Of a stretch of 64,000 nucleotides of DNA, positions 57,799-64,000 are shown piece by piece. The notes beneath the pieces are model-generated. The model made no database searches, was not told where the DNA came from, and saw only the letters and a list, made by a program, of their open reading frames with translations. The DNA is from DASQMT01 sp963839615 (GTDB lineage Bacteria; Actinomycetota; Thermoleophilia; Solirubrobacterales; Solirubrobacteraceae): the NCBI GenBank assembly GCA_963839615.1, contig CAWIVY010000009.1:124001-188000 (forward strand), written 5' to 3'. Within the stretch, counting starts at the first letter, position 1. The number at the start of each line of letters is the position of its first letter. The translations under genes were made by a program, and so were the position numbers.

Positions 57799-58427
57799 CG
57801 CCGCAGCCAGGCGGCGTGCACGCGCCAGTCGGGCGAGCGCGACTCGAGCAGCGCCCAGAAGCGCGGCGAGTGGTCCATCACCTCGAGGTGGCAGACCTCG
57901 TGCTCGACCACGTAGTCGAGGATCTCCGCGGGGGCGAGCAGCAGGCGCCAGTTGAACGACATCGCGCCCTCCGACGAGCACGATGCCCAGCGCGTGCGCT
58001 GGCCGCGGATCGTCAGCCCGGTGTAGCGACTGCCGGCGCGAGCGGTGGCGGCGTCGAGCCGCGCGGCGACCTCGGCGCGCGCGGCGCGGCGGTAGAAGCG
58101 CTCGAGCGCCGGATGCGAGTCGCCCTCGGGCACCAGCAGCATGTCGCCGCGCCGGTGCACGCGCTCCCGCCCGGCCTGCGGCACGAGCGTCAGCGCCTCC
58201 CCGAGGTAGGGCACGGTGCCCGCGGGCCGCGCAAGCTCCTCGGCGGCGCGGGCGAGGACACGGCGGCGGCGCGCGATCCAGGGCGCGAGCTCCTTCACCG
58301 CCTCCTTCGCGGCCCGCTCGGGCGTCTTGCGCGGCAGCGTGACGGTGACGCTGCCGTCGGGATCCACGGTCACGCGCACGCGGCGCGCGCGTGTGGAGCG
58401 GCGGATGCGGTACTCGGCGACTCCCAT
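57774..58427 (-). CDS. YgjP/WSS1-like zinc metalloprotease (DUF45)
   Basis: This 217-residue protein has the C-terminal motif HEVCHLEVMDHSPRFW, the HExxH zinc site of the YgjP family with a third ligand in DHS. TRWASCSSEGAMSFNWRLLLAP precedes it. The N-terminus SVTVTLPRKTPER is also family-typical. The function in bacteria is poorly known. ATG 58427 begins the conserved part. The hairpin repeat copy lies just upstream at 58461. Confidence 0.87.
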   Translation of the reverse strand: MGVAEYRIRRSTRARRVRVTVDPDGSVTVTLPRKTPERAAKEAVKELAPWIARRRRVLARAAEELARPAGTVPYLGEALTLVPQAGRERVHRRGDMLLVPEGDSHPALERFYRRAARAEVAARLDAATARAGSRYTGLTIRGQRTRWASCSSEGAMSFNWRLLLAPAEILDYVVEHEVCHLEVMDHSPRFWALLESRSPDWRVHAAWLRRYGSALNL

Positions 58428-58460
58428 CGGCGCCCTCAAGGTAGCCGGGCCCCCGGCGTA

Positions 58461-58487
58461 CCTAAACGGTGCCAGCCCCCGTTTAGG
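58461..58487. repeat. Interspersed hairpin repeat, second locus
   Basis: CCTAAACGG (58461-58469), loop TGCCAGCCC, CCGTTTAGG (58479-58487): a perfect 9-bp stem. The 26 bp from 58462 equal those at 18097-18122. A partial TTTAGGG echo follows at 58493. It lies 13 bp beyond the stop of the minus-strand decarboxylase gene. Confidence 0.75.
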
Positions 58488-58499
58488 GTTTCTTTAGGG

Positions 58500-59978
58500 T
58501 CAGAGCACGCGCAGCGTGGCGAGGGAGGTGTCGCGCGCGACGATCGCCCCGCCCAGGTCGCGCGCCTCGCGGAGGTAGCGCACGGCGTCCTCGGAGACCC
58601 GGAAGCCCTCCAGGATCACGGGGATGCCGGGCGGGTAGACCTCGACCTCCTCGGCCGCGACCCGGCCGACCGCCTGGTCGAGGGGGACCTCCTGGCCGAT
58701 CGTCTTCGCGTAGCGGCGCGCGTGATACGGGTGCATCACAGGCCGGTCGTCGATCGCCCGGAACGGGTTCGCCGGCATCGGCTTGGCGGCGCCGCGGGTG
58801 AGCTCGCGCCCGGCGAGGATCTCCTCCAGCGCGATCATCGTCGCCTCCACGGCAGCCTCCTCGAGCTGGAAGGTCGTGATCAGCGTGACCGTGTTGATGC
58901 CCGCCTTCTCGACCACGATCCCGCGCTCGACCAGCGCGTCCGACAGCGCGAAGCCGCTGAAGTCGTAGCCGCTCAGCGCGAACGTCGTCTTGACCTCGTC
59001 GCAGCCGGCGACATGGGCCAGGTGGCGCCCGACCCAGGCCGGATCGTCGAGATGGCGCAGCCGCGGCAGCCGCTCGCGCAGTTGCTGCTTCAGGCCCCGC
59101 GTGCGGGCGATGCAGGCGCCGAGCGCCTCCTGGCCCGTCGCCGCGAGCGAGCGCACCGCGGCGTCGGCGGAGGCCAGCAGGTGATAGCTCGGGCTCGTCG
59201 TCACGTACTCGCGGAAGGCCTCCTCCATCAGCTCGGAGTCGACCCGCCCCTCGCGCCAGTGGATCAGCCCTGTCTGCTGCAGGCCGCCCGCGAGCTTGTG
59301 GGTCGACTGCACGGAGACGTCCGCGCCGGCGTCCATCGCCGACGGCGGCAGGTCGGGATGGAAGTGCAGGTGCCCGCCCCAGGCCTCGTCGACGAACAGC
59401 ATCGTGTGCTCCGACGCGTCATGCACGGCGGCCGCGATCGCATGCGTGTTGGCGCACAGGCCCTCATAGGTCGGCGACGTGTAGACGACCGCCGTGGCCT
59501 CCGGGTAGCGCGTGAGCCCATCGACCACCTGATCGACGCTCGGCGGCAGCACGGCCTCGAACTCGGGGTCGTACGGCGAGGGGAGGAAGCGGAAGTCGAG
59601 GCCGAACGCCTTGATCGCGTTGATCGTCGAGTGATGGCAGTTGCGCGCGACGAGGATCAGCGCGTCGGGCCGCTCGAGCGCGAGCATCCGCAGCACGATG
59701 AAGTTCGAGCCGCTCGAGCCGTGGACCGAGAACATCGTCCGGTCGGCGCCCTGCGCGCCCGCCGCGAAGCGCTCGGCCTCGCCGAAGACGCCCGTGTGGC
59801 CGACCAGCGTGCCGAAGAACCCCGCCGAGATCGAGACGTCGGAGGCGTAGAAGTCCTCGATCCGCTCCTGGTCGACCAGCGTCGAGGGCGTGCACCAGCG
59901 GTGGTAGTGGCGGACCTCCTCGTTCAGGACGCGGACGATCGGCGAGGGTGTGGGGCGGGTGGAGGCGTCGGCTTTCAT
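58500..59978 (-). CDS. Orn/Lys/Arg decarboxylase family PLP enzyme
   Basis: This 492-residue fold-type I PLP enzyme has D197 (LFVDEAWGGHLHFHP) and the PLP lysine K228 (VQSTHKLAGG). The HGSSGSNF segment (86-93) binds phosphate. It lacks the N-terminal wing domain of the large enteric enzymes, so it resembles the short Bacillus SpeA/YaaO group. It would decarboxylate Arg, Lys or Orn to start polyamine synthesis; which one is open. The next plus-strand gene starts 25 bp from its start. Confidence 0.88.
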   Translation of the reverse strand: MKADASTRPTPSPIVRVLNEEVRHYHRWCTPSTLVDQERIEDFYASDVSISAGFFGTLVGHTGVFGEAERFAAGAQGADRTMFSVHGSSGSNFIVLRMLALERPDALILVARNCHHSTINAIKAFGLDFRFLPSPYDPEFEAVLPPSVDQVVDGLTRYPEATAVVYTSPTYEGLCANTHAIAAAVHDASEHTMLFVDEAWGGHLHFHPDLPPSAMDAGADVSVQSTHKLAGGLQQTGLIHWREGRVDSELMEEAFREYVTTSPSYHLLASADAAVRSLAATGQEALGACIARTRGLKQQLRERLPRLRHLDDPAWVGRHLAHVAGCDEVKTTFALSGYDFSGFALSDALVERGIVVEKAGINTVTLITTFQLEEAAVEATMIALEEILAGRELTRGAAKPMPANPFRAIDDRPVMHPYHARRYAKTIGQEVPLDQAVGRVAAEEVEVYPPGIPVILEGFRVSEDAVRYLREARDLGGAIVARDTSLATLRVL

Positions 59979-60003
59979 GCGAGTTGGGGCATCATGGCGC
60001 GTG

Positions 60004-60282
60004 ATGGCCTCCTCCCGTGTCCGGTTGCCTCGCGGGGTCCGCTCGCCCTACTCCGTCTTCGTGAACGGCGTGCGCCAGGAGGAGGGCCGCGACTACCGGG
60101 TCGAGGACGGCGTGCTCGTCTTCGCGGCCGACCTCGCCAAGGAGGGCAAGCTGGGCTTCTGGCGCTGGTTCTGGGGCGCCTGGGGAATCGGGACCTACCG
60201 CAAGGACGACAAGGTCGACGTCGCCTGGGAGGTCGACGGGCGCCCGCGGGTGGCGCACGCGCTGGACTTCGAGCCGCCCTAG
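60004..60282 (+). CDS. Small hypothetical protein
   Basis: This 92-residue protein is predicted to be mostly beta strand, with an aromatic-rich middle (LGFWRWFWGAWGIGTY). ATG 60004 is preferred because upstream codons overlap the divergent decarboxylase gene. Similar small proteins occur in actinobacteria without known function, by my recollection. Its end overlaps metF by 4 bp. Confidence 0.65.
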   Translation: MASSRVRLPRGVRSPYSVFVNGVRQEEGRDYRVEDGVLVFAADLAKEGKLGFWRWFWGAWGIGTYRKDDKVDVAWEVDGRPRVAHALDFEPP

Positions 60283-61181
60283 ACGGGCACGGCGTCGCGC
60301 CACGGCGTCATCAGCCGCAGCGCGCTGAGGATCGCCCGCGTCGCGGGCGAGCGGTTGAGCGTGTAGAAGTGGATGCCGGGAGCGCCGTTCTCGAGCAGCT
60401 CGGCGGACTGCAGCGTGGCGTAGGCCACGCCAAGGTCGCTCACGGATCCCGGCTGGTCGCCGCGCAGCTCGAGCTCGCGCAGGAGCCGCGCGGGGATCTT
60501 CGCGCCGCACATCTGCGTGATCCGCCTGATCTGGCCCGCGTCGGTGATCGGCATGATGCCCGGGATGATCGGGACGTCGATCCCGATCTCGCGCGCCCGC
60601 GCTACGAAGTCGTAGTAGGACTGGTTGTCGAAGAAGAGCTGCGTGATCAGGAACCGCGCGCCCGCCTCGACCTTCTCCTTGAGGTAGCGCAGGTCGCTCT
60701 CGGCGTCCGTCGCGTGGATGTGCACCTCGGGGAAGCACGCCGCGCCGATCGAGAAGTCGTACTCGCCCCGGATCAGCTCGATCAGCTCGCGCGAGTACCG
60801 CAGGCCACCCTCGGTGGCGGTCCACTCGTCCTGGCCCTGCGGCGGGTCGCCGCGCAGCGCGAGCACGTTCTTGATGCCGGCGTCGCGCATCGTGTCGAGC
60901 ATCTCGCGCAGCTCGCCCGTGGTCGCGCCGACGCAGGTGAAGTGCGCCATCCCCTCGATGCCGTAGTCGCGCTTGAGGTGCTTGACGATGTCGACCGTCT
61001 TGCGCTTCTCCGTCGTGCTGCCAGCGGCCCCGTAGGTGACCGAGACGAACGTCGGGGACAGGCGCGACAGCTCGGCCAGCGCGCGGCCGAGGTTGCGCTC
61101 GCCCTCGTCCGTGCGCGGCGGGAAGAACTCGAAGGAGAAGGACGGCTCGGCGCCCGAGCTGATCCGCTCGTCGATCCGCAT
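60279..61181 (-). CDS. metF: Methylenetetrahydrofolate reductase
   Basis: This 300-residue FAD enzyme reduces methylene-tetrahydrofolate to methyl-tetrahydrofolate for methionine synthesis. It has the N-terminal SFEFFPPRTDEGE with the catalytic Glu, FVSVTYGAAGST, the NVLALRGDPP segment, and FLITQLFFDN. Length is that of the E. coli-type MetF without a regulatory domain. ATG 61181. Confidence 0.94.
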   Translation of the reverse strand: MRIDERISSGAEPSFSFEFFPPRTDEGERNLGRALAELSRLSPTFVSVTYGAAGSTTEKRKTVDIVKHLKRDYGIEGMAHFTCVGATTGELREMLDTMRDAGIKNVLALRGDPPQGQDEWTATEGGLRYSRELIELIRGEYDFSIGAACFPEVHIHATDAESDLRYLKEKVEAGARFLITQLFFDNQSYYDFVARAREIGIDVPIIPGIMPITDAGQIRRITQMCGAKIPARLLRELELRGDQPGSVSDLGVAYATLQSAELLENGAPGIHFYTLNRSPATRAILSALRLMTPWRDAVPV

Positions 61182-61191
61182 CCGGGTCAGT

Positions 61192-62190
61192 CTAGGCGGC
61201 GATCCAGCGCACCGGCTCACCAACGACCCGCCGCAGCGCCCCCTGCCGCTCCAGGTGCTCGAGGTAGCACAGCATCTTCGTCAGCAGCCACGCGGCCGCG
61301 TCGGGCGACAGCTTCTCCCCGTAGACCACCGGCAGCAGCTCGAACGCCGTCGCCTCACCGCGCGCGCGCAGCGCCTCGAGCACCGCCTCCAACCGCTCCT
61401 GCACCAGCTCGCGGTTGGCCCTGACATGGCCGCGCAGATCGGTGAAGGGACGCCCGTGGCCCGCCAGCGTCAGCCGCACGTCGAGCCCGTCGACGAGCTC
61501 GAGCGAGGACAGGAACTCCTCGACCGGGTCCGGCGTGAACCCGTGGTCGAAGTACAGCGAGGCGCGGCCGAGCACGTGGTCGCCCGAGATCAGCAGGCGC
61601 CGCTCGCGCTGATGCAGCACGACGTGCGACGGCGCGTGGCCGGGCGTCTCGTGCACCTCCCAGCCACCGGCGTCCGATTCGACCACCACGCCGGGCACGA
61701 GATCGCGGGCCACGCTCAGCGGCCCGCTCATGCCCGTGCCCTGGCCACGCCGGCCCTCCGCCCACGCCTGCAGCGGGCCCTCGGGGACGCCGGCCTGGCG
61801 CGCCGCCTCCATCCGCCGGGCAAGGGCGGCCTCGCGGTCGTCCAGCGCCGCGGTGATGTGCTCGTGGCGTGGATGGATCCAGAGCTCGCAGCCGGAGCGC
61901 GCCTGCACCGCGGCCGCCTGCCCGCAGTGGTCGACGTGCGCGTGCGTGCAGACGAGCAGCCGCACGTGCTCGAGCTCGAACCCGACCTGCTCGAGCGCGC
62001 GCTCGAGGTCGCGGAGCGAGCCCGGCGTGTCCATGCCGCAGTCGACGAGCAGGATCCCGTCCTCCCAGGACAGCGCCCAGGCATTGCAGTGCGGCACGCC
62101 CGCCCAGGGCAGCGGCAGGCGCAGGCGCCAGACGCCGGGCAGCACGCGCTCGCCGCGTCCCGTCTCGGTTCGCCGGGTCGGCTTGCGCAT
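61192..62190 (-). CDS. MBL-fold metallo-hydrolase
   Basis: This 332-residue hydrolase has the metal motif THAHVDH (H83, H85, D87, H88), further ligands at TPGHAPSH and SGDHV, and LAGHG. A C-terminal helical domain of about 80 residues (VRANRELVQERLEAVLEALRARG) resembles LACTB2/RNase-like MBL proteins, whose natural substrates are often unknown. It starts 24 bp from the divergent SnoaL-MBL gene and ends 10 bp before metF. Confidence 0.87.
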   Translation of the reverse strand: MRKPTRRTETGRGERVLPGVWRLRLPLPWAGVPHCNAWALSWEDGILLVDCGMDTPGSLRDLERALEQVGFELEHVRLLVCTHAHVDHCGQAAAVQARSGCELWIHPRHEHITAALDDREAALARRMEAARQAGVPEGPLQAWAEGRRGQGTGMSGPLSVARDLVPGVVVESDAGGWEVHETPGHAPSHVVLHQRERRLLISGDHVLGRASLYFDHGFTPDPVEEFLSSLELVDGLDVRLTLAGHGRPFTDLRGHVRANRELVQERLEAVLEALRARGEATAFELLPVVYGEKLSPDAAAWLLTKMLCYLEHLERQGALRRVVGEPVRWIAA

Positions 62191-62214
62191 GGCCGCCACG
62201 CTAACGTGCCGCGC

Positions 62215-63300
62215 ATGGCCGCCGACGCCAGGGAGGTCGCCGAGACCTACTTCGCAGCGATCGGGGCGCGCGACCTCGACCGGATCGCGTCCTGCTGGGC
62301 GCCGGACGGCGTCGACAACATCGTCGGCCAGGCCGAGGCGCACGGGCCCGACGGCGTGCGGACGTGCTTCGCCGAGCTCTTCGACGCCGTGCCGGACTTC
62401 GCGATGGCGGTCGACGACGTGCTCGCCGACGGGGATCGCGCCGCCGTGCTCTGGCACGCCGAGGGGACGTTCGCCGGCGACTCCGCCTACCAGGGGATCG
62501 CGCCCATCGGCATGCTCCCCGCACAGGGGTCGGGGGCGGAGGCCAAGGTGCTGCGCGCGTTCAACGCCCGCACGCGCGTGGCGCGCAGCCTCGCCGGCGG
62601 CGGAGCGGAGCCCGTTGCCGAGGGCGTCTGGCGCGTCCGCGGCGGCATCCCGCGGAAGATGAACGTGTACCTGATCGAGGACGACGGCGGCGGCGTCACG
62701 GTCTTCGACGCGGGCGTGCAGAACATGACCGGCGCGATCGCCGCCGCCGCGAGCGCGCTCGGCGGGATCAACCGCGTCGTGCTCGGCCACGCGCATGTCG
62801 ACCATCGCGGCGCCGCGCCGGGCCTCGGCGCGCCGGTGTTCTGCCACCCGGACGAGCGTCACGACGCCGAGGGCGACGGCGGCATGCACTACTTCGACCT
62901 CTCGAAGCTGAGGCCCTACGCGCGGCCCGTCTTCCCCTACCTGCTGCGCTTCTGGGACGGCGGCCCGGTGCCGGTCGCCGGTACGGTCGGCGAGGGCGAG
63001 GACGTCAGCGGCTTCCGCGTCGTGCACCTCCCCGGGCACGCGCCCGGGCTGATCGCGCTCTACCGCGAGCGCGACGGCCTGGCCCTGACGAGCGACTGCT
63101 TCTACGCGCTCGACCCGCAGAGCGGCATCCACGGGCCGCCGCGCGTGCCGCCCGCCCCCTTCAACCTCGACACCGAGCAGGCCCGCGCATCGATCCGCAA
63201 GCTCGCCGGCCTGGCGCCGAGCTCGGCCTGGCCGGGCCACGCCGAGCCGCTCACCGGCGACGTCGCGGCGCAGCTCGAGCACGCCGCCGCGACGACCTGA
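62215..63300 (+). CDS. SnoaL-like domain fused to MBL-fold hydrolase
   Basis: This 361-residue protein has an N-terminal SnoaL/NTF2-like part (1-127) and a C-terminal MBL domain (about 130-360) with GHAHVDH (H192, H194, D196, H197) and HLPGHAPG. The SnoaL part seems shortened: after GTFAGDSAYQGIAP (residue 97) it joins IGMLPAQGSGAEAKVLRAFN, which in relatives comes about 35 residues later. The frame is open throughout, so the MBL half can be made. It may be a natural fusion or a product of deletion. Confidence 0.8.
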   Translation: MAADAREVAETYFAAIGARDLDRIASCWAPDGVDNIVGQAEAHGPDGVRTCFAELFDAVPDFAMAVDDVLADGDRAAVLWHAEGTFAGDSAYQGIAPIGMLPAQGSGAEAKVLRAFNARTRVARSLAGGGAEPVAEGVWRVRGGIPRKMNVYLIEDDGGGVTVFDAGVQNMTGAIAAAASALGGINRVVLGHAHVDHRGAAPGLGAPVFCHPDERHDAEGDGGMHYFDLSKLRPYARPVFPYLLRFWDGGPVPVAGTVGEGEDVSGFRVVHLPGHAPGLIALYRERDGLALTSDCFYALDPQSGIHGPPRVPPAPFNLDTEQARASIRKLAGLAPSSAWPGHAEPLTGDVAAQLEHAAATT

Positions 63301-63662
63301 TGGGCAAGCGCAGCCGCCGTCGAGGCGCGCAGGACGCGCTCGCCGCGCCTGAGTCCGAGTACCGCAGCGCCGCCGGCGACGTGCTCGTGCTGCGCGGCGC
63401 GATGTCGCCCGCCACGCGGCGCGAGTACGCGGGTGCCGCGGCCGGCGCCCCGCTCTCGCGCGAGGACGCGTGGCAGCGCGCGGTGGAGTTCCTGTTCGAG
63501 CGGCTCGCGGTCCGCTGGGAGATCGCGGGCACGGAGCCGATCACGCGCCAGAAGGAGCTGCTCGGCCGCTATCGCTTCGCCTCACCCGAGGAGCGCCGCT
63601 GGATCCGCGACGTTCTGCGCGAGCATCTCTCCGACCACTTCCCCGAGCTCGAGGCGCCGTGA
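63300..63662 (+). CDS. Small conserved hypothetical protein
   Basis: This 120-residue protein has a basic start (GKRSRRRGAQ) and a soluble helical C-terminal half (EDAWQRAVEFLFERLAVRWEIAG...QKELLGRYRFAS). No known motif. Its ATG overlaps the preceding TGA and its TGA overlaps the next GTG, so it is translationally coupled on both sides, which supports a real gene. Confidence 0.7.
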   Translation: MGKRSRRRGAQDALAAPESEYRSAAGDVLVLRGAMSPATRREYAGAAAGAPLSREDAWQRAVEFLFERLAVRWEIAGTEPITRQKELLGRYRFASPEERRWIRDVLREHLSDHFPELEAP

Positions 63663-64000
63663 TCGACCCCGCTGCGTTCGCGCGGCTGCTGTGCGACTAC
63701 TGCCTCGAGGTGCAGCGCGGCCAGCAGGTCGTGGTGCGCTCGACCACGCTCGCCGCGCCGCTGCTGCTGGCCCTGCAGGCCGAGCTGCTCGAACACGGCG
63801 CCTGGCCGCTGCTGCGCACCGAGCTCCCACTCGCCGCGGAGGCGTGGTGGGACGCCGCGGGCGACGGGCACCTCGACGAGTTCGCGCCCGCCGAGCTGGC
63901 CGAGGCCGAGCTGACCGACGCCTCGATCACGATCCAGGCGCCCGAGAACGCGACCGCGCTGGCGGGCGTCGACCCGGCGCGGATGGCGCGCGCCGCGCGC
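63659..64000 (+). CDS. M29-family aminopeptidase, N-terminal part (cut by window end)
   Basis: The first 114 residues are visible. The start, FARLLCDYCLEVQRGQQVVVRSTTLAAPLLLALQAE, matches the beginning of thermophilic-type aminopeptidases (AmpS/AmpT, M29), which have Lvx-YCL...GqxV...aaPL. Metal ligands lie farther in and are not in the window, so activity cannot be judged. GTG start overlaps the previous stop (GTGA). Confidence 0.75.
   Translation, partial: MIDPAAFARLLCDYCLEVQRGQQVVVRSTTLAAPLLLALQAELLEHGAWPLLRTELPLAAEAWWDAAGDGHLDEFAPAELAEAELTDASITIQAPENATALAGVDPARMARAAR

Noticed and set aside
57693..61424. Very long plus-strand frame (over 1200 codons) across several genes
   Set aside because: It runs opposite the metalloprotease, decarboxylase and metF genes, which have clear motifs. 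Lack of stops is due to GC content.

Overview
This window is very GC-rich, densely coded, and starts often with GTG. Together with the gene content (a full nuo operon with separate nuoE/F/G, GTG/ATG stop-start overlaps, an actinobacterial-type bifunctional dCTP deaminase, DUF485/ActP/Acs, cupin-TPR and SnoaL-MBL proteins), this suggests a deep-branching actinobacterium of the Thermoleophilia (Solirubrobacterales, Conexibacter/Solirubrobacter-like). That is inference from protein style; no 16S gene is present. It reads as ordinary chromosome: no phage, insertion sequence, CRISPR array, tRNA or rRNA was seen. No gap between genes exceeds about 215 bp.

Layout. 1-12286 (+): the tail of nuoD, then nuoE-F-G-H-I-J-K-L-M-N, respiratory complex I, mostly coupled by 1-4 nt stop/start overlaps. 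nuoM carries a frameshift in this sequence. 12414-15559 (+): a secreted or pilin-like protein, a DUF378 membrane protein and a two-domain ThyX-like protein. 15771-21318 (-): a membrane transglutaminase, an acyl-CoA synthetase and an alpha-glucosidase. 21799-25784 (-): an acetate-use operon (DUF485, actP, acs). 25863-32753: membrane proteins, cupins, a decaying PAP2/diacylglycerol-kinase pair, an intact PAP2 phosphatase, a secreted phosphoesterase and a Bcp peroxiredoxin. 32899-35805 (+): a secreted S1 protease, a strong terminator, then a FadR-like GntR regulator with two operator palindromes at its start, translationally coupled to a fatty acid hydroxylase/sterol desaturase. 35798-43508: Fpg-type glycosylase, M20 peptidase, SixA, a two-component system, a folded intergenic RNA candidate, a secreted glycosidase, an EamA transporter pseudogene and a PAS-BTAD regulator. 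43684-50687: sigma factor, aldehyde dehydrogenase, cyclophilin plus DEAD-box helicase, DrrAB-type exporter, quinone reductase. 50745-57798 (+): PfkB kinase, dcd, gltA, acetyltransferase and a GAF-PAS-GGDEF-EAL protein. 57774-64000: metalloprotease, PLP decarboxylase, metF, two MBL-fold proteins and the start of an M29 aminopeptidase.

How it works together. The core is aerobic energy metabolism: complex I, citrate synthase, and acetate uptake and activation feeding acetyl-CoA. Nucleotide and one-carbon genes (dcd, thyX-like, metF) lie among them.

The most notable non-gene signals are a 26-bp hairpin repeat found identically at two sites 40 kb apart, each just 3' of a minus-strand gene; a folded RNA candidate at 40114-40229 with some cobalamin-riboswitch-like sequence but no gene downstream on its strand; and FadR-like operators overlapping the start codon of the GntR gene. 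Several loci (nuoM, EamA, diacylglycerol kinase, PAP2, a SnoaL domain) carry frameshifts or deletions, which may be real decay or sequence errors.
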